In this document: positions 57,501-64,000 of the stretch, piece after piece
Position numbering within the stretch: the first letter of the stretch is position 1
Layout: each line of letters starts with the position of its first letter
NCBI GenBank assembly: GCA_013396995.1
Contig: VWZP01010282.1
Location: 662,318 to 726,317, forward strand
Origin: Dicaeum eximium
Taxonomy: Eukaryota > Chordata > Aves > Passeriformes > Dicaeidae
Length of the DNA: 64,000 nucleotides
Direction of reading: 5' to 3'
Position numbers and translations under genes: made by a program
Notes under the pieces: generated by a model
What the model was told of the DNA's origin: nothing
The model's database searches: none
The model's input: only the letters and a program-made list of their open reading frames with translations

Positions 57501-60500
57501 TATGTTGATTTATATGTAATATATGCAGACATTAGGAAAGGTACTGGATTTCATATTTTGTTCTGCATAGTCTTTGGAGTCAGTGCTTAATGTGTTTCTT
57601 TTGCCCTTCCTTTGTTGACAGGATAAGTACCAGGCAAGCACTGTTATATTGTCTCCTGACCAAACGTTTGCTCTTCTGCAATACAGCTATACAAAGGTAC
57701 AAGTGCACCTTACAGCTGAGGATGAAACTGGGAAATAAAGGTTTGGGAACAACTGAGAGGCTGAGAGAATGTGAGGGGAATGCAAGAGCATGGATGAATG
57801 TGATGAATGTAAGGGAATGGTCAAGTTGAGCAGGCAGGAAGAGAAGAGACTGGTATTATCTGTGAGCTTGGCAGAAGAGAGGTGATTGCCCTCAGGAAAG
57901 GGAAAAGGAAAAGGAAAAGTAAAGGAAAAAAAAGCATCTGTATAAAAAGTGGATGTAGAGTTAATGCAAGGAGAACAAGTCTGGATGGTTTATCTGGGAA
58001 GACAACATGGCTGTGCCAGGAGTTGTGTGGGTAAGGAGAAGTGATGAGTAGATATGCTGGTATACATCTGTTTGTATATGTATGCTATATATACATGTGG
58101 TTGTTACATTGTGATGGTAGGAGGTAAGAGTTTAAAACTGAGGTGAATGAAAATCTGCATGTGCTTCAGAGAAGGCTTGTGCTTGGAGTAGGCTTGTGTG
58201 TCCCTGTTGCCTCCTGCCAGCGAGCACACAAAAGCCTGCAGCAGAATGCCTCGTCCTGGCATGGTGCTGAACCGTGCCACAAAGGTCAGCCCACACTTAT
58301 GCCAGGTGGCATGAAAACCTGGTTCTGTGTGCCATTGAGAAGCCTGATGGAGGTGATCATTTGCTGTGCAGTTTGTGCACTGGGAAACCACTAGCTGTGT
58401 TCTTTCCTTTTTTGTCTAGAGAGGTGCCTGTTCTGTTTTTAAAAAGTTCAGTGCTAACTTGTGCAGTGTACAAATGCTTGAGCACTGTCTACGTGTCCTG
58501 GCCTTGCAGTTCCAGAGTGGTTCTTGCACTGTGCCAGACACAGTCTGTGCACTCAGTCATCAATATTTTTCAGTTTTAGCTTCCGTGCTAGGTCGTCCTA
58601 AGCCAGTTACTTTTTGTTTTTCTGAATTGTTCAGAATTATTTGACTCTTCACTGCATCATTAGAGGCCACAAAATGCCTAATATTTTACCAGCCACCCCA
58701 CACATCCCTTCTACTTGTAACTTACTGTTCTGGAGTATTTTATTTGTTGCGTTCATAAGACTGAATTTTGTTTTAATGCTGAAGCAAGATATTTTAACCT
58801 TTATATAACAGTGATAGAAAGTTCTGTTATTATTAATCTTTATTGCAAAGAAAGAGAGTAACAAAATGAATCATGAGGATGTAGACACTTGTTATGTAAT
58901 AGCCATCTGGCTGTGTAGTACTAAGTTGTTGGTTTATATCTTCATACAGATATCCAAGAACCCTCTTAGAAGGGAGCATTATTGCAACATGTCAGTGCTG
59001 TGGGCTAAATCAAACCTCTCCAGCCCCACATAGTGAACATGTTTAAATGTGTCTGCATTATCATCATCATCTTTCTCTCTGTTAAGTGCCCACAGAGCGA
59101 TGCAGATTTCAAGAGGCAGATTTCTCAGAGAAAAGTTTTATTTCTGTGACAATATGAATGGAATAGGTCACCCTGGTACCGAGGAACTGCTACAGACATA
59201 CTGCTGGGACTTGTGAGAACTACCATAAAATAAGATGCCAAGTTAAATAATACAACATGAAAAATGAGACAGAAAACAGCAAATGAGCCACTAAAGCACA
59301 AGGAGGAGGATTAACTGCACTCTGATGATGGTCTGCCATGTAGCTACAAGGATTTCTGAAAATCTGCAGCATCTCTGACATCTGTATATATGTCCTTAAT
59401 CAGTCAATGGCCTCTGTCATGGTATTTAAGTGATGACCCCAGAAGAGTGTAAATTCCTTAGTCTTTCCTTAAACCTGGTAGAGAGCTGTTACCCTTGTAT
59501 GTTCATTGTGTTCTCTCTATCTTAGCAAAAATCACAAGGAGAGCTTTAGGGGTAATTCAAGCTGCAAGAGATACGAAACCTGGTGAAATTTATTTTCTTA
59601 ATATTAAAATAATTCTTTTGCAGTTGTGGAGGCATTCCTTTACAGCTTCATATCACATCTATGATTTCAGTGTCAGGTCAGTAATTTTTGCACATAAAAT
59701 GTTGTTTTAACATTCATTTTGCACTGAAATATCATTTCACTGATTTCTCTTGGCTGCATTTTGTTTTTGTTTTTCCAGTTCTATCTTAGAGGATGGACTA
59801 CTACCTAATGATACACAGTATATATCCTGGTCACCTGTTGGTCATAAACTGGTTAGTACAGAAAAGTAAAACTTATATAAACAGTCATTGTCATACATGA
59901 CATGGAAACTCATGTTGGCTGTACCCTTGAGATTTTTGGGACTTTCCTACTGCTAGTGAAGTGGCTGAACTAGTTTCAAAATTGACTACTGTTGGTGGAA
60001 AGACTCCAACGTTCCCGTGTGTGTTTTGTTTTGTTCTTTAATGAAAATGCATTCCTGAAAGTAACTAGTGGCCCCAGTAGTCATGAAATGCACAAATGCA
60101 CAGGAACTTAGTGTTTTTACAGTTGCAGACAGTATCTCATCCCTTTCAAATACAGCAGCATTACAACTGTCTATTCAATCATCACTGTGTGATTTTTATC
60201 TCCTAATCACACAATAATCGATGAAACTTTGTTTGATGGATGCATGTAATGGGATTAGAGAATGAAAATCTGTCCTGTTCTCTTTCCCACTCCTCCCCTC
60301 CAGTCCAGGTCAATGGTGACAATCACCACGTTTGCAAGGCTTGTGCCTTCCCTGTATTGAGCGTTGGACTGTCACAGGACAATGTGGGGTTTATTTATTA
60401 TTGCTTAGTGAATTTGTATGTGAATTGTAAAGACCAACAACAGAAGCAAAGGAAGTTGAAAAGAGTTTCTGCATCTCTGAGCAAAGCTCTGGACTAAAAC

Positions 60501-63500
60501 TGTGTGGTTCATTTATTGGAGATGAAAACCAGGGGTGATTGGAGAGGCAGGCAGGTGCCAAAAACAAGAGCTCTGAGTGCTACTGAAGAAATGTTCCATA
60601 TTTGCAGATCTATTGGCAGCACTGAGACCCCAGTGAATGTTTTACCAAAGCCCTGATAGTTTTCTTTGAAAGACAAATTAGTGGAAAACAACTCCTGATG
60701 AAGGAAAATAAACTTGTATTTGGGAGAAAATTAATTGCAAGATTTTCAAAACTCAGTACAGTAGTCATGTTACTTTTCATATTTGATTTGGTTTTTTGCA
60801 TCTAGGCCTGAAGTTATGTTGCTCATCCTGATCTCTATTAGTATTTGTATTAATAATTACAAGTTTATTAAGTATCAATGCTGTTTGCTGAAATGTAGCT
60901 TTTAAAGATGGTTGTTGTCATCTGGTGTAAATTGCCCAGTAGATGAAATAAAGAAAGGAAGTAGGATTTACTGTAATAGTAATTGTTATCACAATTATGT
61001 TTTGCAGGCATATGTTTGGAATAATAATATTTATGTAAAAGCTTCACCAACAGCAAAAGCTGTGCAAATCACTCAAAATGGAGAAGAAAATAAAATTTTC
61101 AATGGAATACCAGACTGGGTTTATGAAGGTAACTACATCAAGAAAGTTTTACTTTCCATTATTATGTGAAAAGTTAGATTTATTGTAATTATTATCTCAT
61201 TCCTTACCACTCAAGAATTCAAATTAATCAAACTCTGTATTTTAAAAGAAGCATGCATCCTTATCTGGGCTTAATACCTGGCTAGTGTGAGGATCTAAGA
61301 ATATATATGAGTTTGCCTAGTTTGCATTGTGTTACTGGAAATTTTAGTGTGAATTAGCTTCACATGATAGATTATAAATATTGATGTATTGTCTCATTTC
61401 AGAACCCCAACAAACAGTCTGCATTTGAGTATCTGAACTTCAATTTAAAAAAAAAAAAGTCCTATTAAAAACTAATGAGAACAGCACCTAGGATAGAAGA
61501 GCCGACTTACCAATTATCACTTAAATACATTAGCATCTCTTTCAGAGGAAATGTTTGGCACCCATTCTGCTCTGTGGTGGTCTCCAAATGGCAATTTTTT
61601 GGCATATGCATCCTTTAATGACACGGAAGTTCCTGTTATAGAGTATTCCTTTTATTCTGAGGACACCTTGCAGTATCCAAAGACCATCAAAATCCCATAT
61701 CCCAAGGTCTGTGTTATTTGTTAAACATGTTTGTTCTGTAGTTTCATTAAGAGAGTAGTCTCATTTAATCAGTTCCTGCTAATGAAAATATTGTCTGTCT
61801 CTCCTCAACAGCTTGCTGTGATTACTCTTTCTGAAGTCAACAGCATCTGGCAATGTTAAAGTATTTTATTATCTCCAGGGGAAAGAAAAAAGAGGGGGGA
61901 AAAGTATGATTTAAGGTTTTGTTGTTTCACAATAAAATTTGGAGGTAGTGAGTAGATGTTGAGATAAAAAAGCTCTCAGGGAGCTAAGTTGGTACAAGGC
62001 ATCAGGCAGATGTACATTAGGTTAGGGTTGTGCATGGTATTGATAATGGAATTTTCTTCAGCTAATCTAGCATTTTCAGTTTTCTGTATTGAGAGGAAGA
62101 GGAGGAATCTGCTAAAGGAGTTCCTTTGCCCACACCTTTAGCTCTTCCAGTTTTAGCTGTGGGAGTGAAACCTTGAGTAGAAGGAGCTCCTCCTCCTTCC
62201 CCCTCCTCTGCACATGAATTTATGCCCACTGTTGGTGGCACAGTTGGCCCTGGGCTGAATGGGGTGAGGGGCAGAGTGCTCTAATGGGTTCCAACATGTG
62301 CTCCATGTGGGGAGGGTTTCCTGTTTAATACAGGACTTACCTGTTATTTGATGCCATACAGGATTTTGATTTATCTGAGCAATGCACTTAAGACATAAAG
62401 CAAGTACAAATTACACTTAGAGGACAACAGCAGCACTCCCCTGCTGAGTGTCAACACAAACATGTTCTCATAGTTGGCCTCCATGATACGCTCACCATCA
62501 CAGTGCTGGGCATCCCCATTGCTGGGAGGAATAGATGGGTTGAAATCATCTCAAGTCCATAATTTTAGTTCTTTCTGTTCACCCTGGGTTTTCATAGTCT
62601 GTGTTGGCTTAAGGCATCAACATGCCCTGCCCCAATCCATGATGGTCTGACCACCCCAGGAAGATATTTTCACTCTTGATTAAGGGGGCAGGACAGATGG
62701 TACAGCCAGCTTATTGCTCATCTGGTACGGCTGCCTGGTGGAAAAGCTGCCCTCTTTGTGCCAAGCTCAGCTTTCTCTGCAGCAGCCACGGGCACTTCCT
62801 ACCCTTCCCAAAGAGCTCCCTTCCCAGGAGCACACAGCCTTTCCCTGGGCCCTTGGAGCCTCCCCAGAGGGGTCCCTGACAGCTGCAGGTGCTCTGTCCT
62901 GAGCATGGCTCCCGAGAAGAAACATGGGTATGGAATGAATTGCCAATCTAAGTTACAGATTTTATTACAAATGCCTTTTGTTTGGAATATTGCTGACTTC
63001 TGGAGGTGGATCAAGTACAGCTACCTAACTGTTGCCATGAGGACTTGGCTGGTTCACTACAAGAGACAAACAGCCCTCACTGACACAGCTCTGCTGCTGT
63101 CAGCAGCGTTAGATTAGAGACAGTGCAGTGCATGCTGCAGTCACAGCTTTGATTGTGATATAGGCAGCTGTGATAGGATCAGTTCATGTAAGGTGCTGCT
63201 TCCATGGAGAAGCATTTTCCTGTGTGTTAGCAGTGGATTTGATTCTCTGCTAGGTACTGTGTGGCATGTAGGATGAGATCTAGTCAAATACAGCAAGCCC
63301 GGTGATGGTTTCTAAATGTAGTAGTCTTTCTTATCTAGAAATGCATAACTTAGACTTCTGTGTGAAAAATACAAAGGATAATTTATGTATCAATCATTAA
63401 ACTGCATTTAGGAACTTGTCTTTTCACATGTTTGCAGTTGGCTGGTTTTACCTCTCTGTCTGTAACTTACTCATCTATAATTTCAAACACTTCACAAAGA

Positions 63501-63646
63501 ACATTCTCTCTTCAAAAGTGCAATTAAAAATTTTATTTTTAGGCAGGAGCTACAAATCCAACAGTACAATTCTTTATTGTGGATACCACATCACTTCCAG
63601 CTTCCAAGCCTTTTGAAATTGTTCCACCTGCAGAAATAGCATCAAG
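48542..63646 (+). CDS. DPP4: DPP4 gene, 5' part (coding exons 1-10), partial at right edge
   Basis: Dipeptidyl peptidase 4 (CD26), a type II membrane serine exopeptidase that removes X-Pro or X-Ala dipeptides, including from GLP-1 and GIP. Exons: 48542-48547, 48625-48709, 56764-56853, 57405-57499, 57622-57696, 59624-59676, 59779-59851, 61008-61128, 61546-61706, 63543-63646. They join without frameshift. The protein starts with a 6-residue cytosolic tail and a membrane anchor at about 7-28. The stalk is five residues shorter than human. Arg120 (human Arg125) and the double Glu at 200-201 (human 205-206) are present. Sequons include NGT, NTT and two NDT. The exon with Cys-rich blades and the hydrolase domain lie beyond the window. 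It is the paralogue of FAP, with the same exon phases. Confidence 0.97.
48625..48709 (+). CDS. DPP4: DPP4 exon 2: membrane anchor
   Basis: 85 nt, acceptor ACTTCTCTTGCAG, donor CCGCG|GTAAGA. It encodes SFLKWLLGILGAAAVVVIIT and VPLALLTR, the uncleaved signal anchor. Intron 1 (48548-48624) is only 77 nt and very GC-rich. Confidence 0.95.
48711..48770 (+). repeat. Purine-rich GGGAAGGGA tract after DPP4 exon 2
   Basis: About 60 nt of nearly pure A/G with repeated GGGA and GGAG runs at the very start of intron 2. It contains several G-triplets, so it could form a G-quadruplex or triplex in the sense strand. Confidence 0.9.
48901..52725 (+). other. DPP4: DPP4 intron 2, first part
   Basis: Single-copy-looking AT-rich intron. 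A 51-nt exon-like segment with good splice sites lies at 51359-51409 (see findings). No repeat family recognised. Confidence 0.55.
51359..51409 (+). other. DPP4: Candidate 51-nt cassette exon in DPP4 intron 2
   Basis: GATCTTGTTGCAG precedes and GAAGCAG|GTAGGA follows. The segment enters and leaves in the same phase (one base of a codon on the left) as the exon 2/exon 3 junction, so inclusion would add 17 residues, mostly acidic and polar (GQEGQECEDEQPMLEA), to the stalk without a frameshift. It is not part of the human protein. It may be chance. Confidence 0.25.
52726..53329 (+). mobile_element. Solo LTR of an endogenous retrovirus (ERVL-like)
   Basis: About 600 nt starting TGTCCTGGTTTTGGCTGGGA and ending near GCTGGGGTTAAACAATGTCA, a layout I recall for an abundant LTR family in songbird-type genomes. 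Internal marks are CCTATAAACTGGGG (TATA-like) and a TTGCATCAG repeat. The 5-nt flanks ACACC and GCTCC do not match. ACACC recurs at 53337, so the target duplication is uncertain. No gag, pol or env sequence is near, so it is a solo LTR, decayed. Confidence 0.72.
53590..54486 (-). mobile_element. CR1 LINE, 5'-truncated 3' end
   Basis: About 0.9 kb in DPP4 intron 2, antisense to the gene. It begins on + with ATCATAGAATCATGAAGATT and carries GATGGTGACTCCAGCAC, CCTCTTGTCCAGGGGCTG and CGAGGTGTGGCCTCGCC. The minus strand gives broken CR1 RT carboxyl-end protein (VVKHWKGVPRNVLESPSLQM) and upstream RT parts split over frames. Younger-looking than the copy at 23490. Confidence 0.95.
54487..56763 (+). 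other. DPP4: DPP4 intron 2, last part
   Basis: AT-rich intron with a (GTT)n repeat at 55945-55971 and no recognised exon or repeat family. An open stretch at 55495-55698 has no usable splice acceptor in phase. Confidence 0.55.
56764..56853 (+). CDS. DPP4: DPP4 exon 3: stalk and first propeller strand
   Basis: 90 nt, acceptor TCTCTGTTTCTTTCAG, donor TTTCAG|GTAATT. It encodes EETSSGKTYTLQNYLNNDYK and YKTHNLEWIS. KTYTL aligns with human KTYTLTDYL. The segment between the anchor and KTYTL is five residues shorter than in human. Confidence 0.93.
57405..57499 (+). CDS. DPP4: DPP4 exon 4
   Basis: 95 nt, acceptor TTGTGCTTTTAG, donor ACATTA|GTATGT. It encodes NEYLHRADNGDILCIRAENG and TSSVILKNTTL. 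NGT and NTT are N-glycosylation sequons at the places of human NSS and NST. Confidence 0.93.
57622..57696 (+). CDS. DPP4: DPP4 exon 5
   Basis: 75 nt, acceptor CCTTTGTTGACAG, donor ACAAAG|GTACAA. It encodes DKYQASTVILSPDQTFALLQ and YSYTK (human SISPDGQFILLEYNYVK). Confidence 0.94.
57899..57935. repeat. GGAAAA simple repeat
   Basis: Purine tract of GGAAAA units in the DPP4 intron after exon 5. The rest of this 1.9-kb intron shows a GC-richer patch near 58150-58400 but no exon or recognised repeat. Confidence 0.85.
59624..59676 (+). CDS. DPP4: DPP4 exon 6 (substrate-binding Arg)
   Basis: 53 nt, acceptor AATTCTTTTGCAG, donor GTCAG|GTCAGT. It encodes LWRHSFTASYHIYDFSV. The Arg of WRHS is the conserved residue (human Arg125) that binds the substrate carbonyl. 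Confidence 0.94.
59779..59851 (+). CDS. DPP4: DPP4 exon 7
   Basis: 73 nt, acceptor TTTTTGTTTTTCCAG, donor AACTG|GTTAGT. It encodes SILEDGLLPNDTQYISWSPV and GHKL (human NNTQWVTWSPVGHKL). NDT keeps the sequon. Confidence 0.94.
61008..61128 (+). CDS. DPP4: DPP4 exon 8
   Basis: 121 nt, acceptor TTATGTTTTGCAG, donor ATGAAG|GTAACT. It encodes AYVWNNNIYVKASPTAKAVQ and ends in NKIFNGIPDWVYE, which is closer to FAP (bird and human) than to human DPP4 (IIYNGITDWVYE). Confidence 0.96.
61546..61706 (+). CDS. DPP4: DPP4 exon 9 (double-Glu motif)
   Basis: 161 nt, acceptor ATCTCTTTCAG, donor CCCAAG|GTCTGT (a GTC donor, less common). It encodes EEMFGTHSALWWSPNGNFLA to TLQYPKTIKIPYPK. It is two codons longer than the FAP counterpart, as in human (SLQYPK against QYPR). 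Confidence 0.95.
61707..63542 (+). other. DPP4: DPP4 intron 9, no exon seen
   Basis: A 1.8-kb intron with a C-rich patch at 62740-62900. No splice-competent exon or known repeat was recognised. Confidence 0.5.
63543..63646 (+). CDS. DPP4: DPP4 exon 10, last in window
   Basis: 104 nt, acceptor AAAATTTTATTTTTAG, donor ATCAAG|GTGAGA. It encodes AGATNPTVQFFIVDTTSLPA and FEIVPPAEIAS. It ends two bases into a codon like the FAP exon at 2013-2116. The rest of the gene lies beyond 64000. Confidence 0.95.
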
Positions 63647-64000
63647 GTGAGAAATTTTGGTTTAAATTTTTGGTATTTGATTGTTTCTTTTGATGGGGGA
63701 GGAGGAGCTTTTGTATGTGACCTCCCTGTATTCACTGTATATGGCAGTTTTTCCCTGTAATGTGCCTCTGGTAGCAACAAGATTTACCAGAGAAAATCTG
63801 CACAGAGATTATCCTCCTAGTGATTATATATAGATGGCATATTCCATGTATGTTATATTCAGAATGTGACAAGTTCTTGGCTCATCACATTCAGTGGAGT
63901 CTAACTATGGTGAAGTCATTTCACAGTACAACTTTAATATGAGCAAGTTTTCGTATAATCAAATTATAATATATGTATTTCTATTCACTGGGGGAAAAAA

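Overview
The window is vertebrate nuclear DNA: AT-rich, with long introns, GT..AG splice sites and interspersed repeats. It is almost certainly a bird. CR1 LINE 3' ends are the dominant repeats, there is a CR1-type terminus built on ATAGAATCATAGAATC, and the proglucagon protein is of the avian form with a 206-residue and a predicted 151-residue product. A degenerate solo LTR at 52726-53329 resembles an ERVL-type family I associate with songbirds and other Neoaves. That points to a neoavian, perhaps a passerine, but I cannot name the species.

Three genes lie head to tail on the + strand, in the conserved order FAP - GCG - DPP4. (1) 1-26245: the 3' part of FAP (fibroblast activation protein alpha). 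Nineteen coding exons encode the last 598 residues, from the beta-propeller through the complete serine-hydrolase domain, with catalytic Ser, Asp and His all present. (2) 32927-about 43875: a complete GCG (proglucagon) gene. It has a TATA box, one noncoding exon and six coding exons, and encodes glucagon, GLP-1 and GLP-2. (3) about 48400-64000: the 5' part of DPP4 (dipeptidyl peptidase 4). It has a CpG-island promoter and ten coding exons, covering the cytoplasmic tail, the membrane anchor and the first propeller blades. It runs off the right edge.

FAP and DPP4 are tandem paralogues: phases match at corresponding exons, and lengths are 121/155/104 nt in FAP against 121/161/104 nt in DPP4. GCG sits between the two proteases. 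DPP4 is the enzyme known to inactivate GLP-1 by removing its N-terminal dipeptide, so substrate and enzyme genes are neighbours.

Intergenic DNA is 26246-32926 (about 6.7 kb) and about 43875-48400 (about 4.5 kb). It holds CR1 fragments, short tandem repeats, a possible enhancer-like block near 27400, and a GC-rich minus-strand exon-like island at 31411-31577 that I could not assign. The most informative local signals are: (a) a stop codon built into the splice donor of the GLP-1 exon, which predicts the short avian proglucagon isoform; (b) an old L2-like repeat in the following intron whose AATAAA-rich tail could end that isoform; (c) a phase-compatible 51-nt candidate cassette exon in DPP4 intron 2. 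No tRNA, rRNA, CRISPR or bacterial features were seen. Exon numbers are counted from the left edge of the window for FAP and from the promoter for GCG and DPP4. Protein positions for FAP use the human scale approximately.
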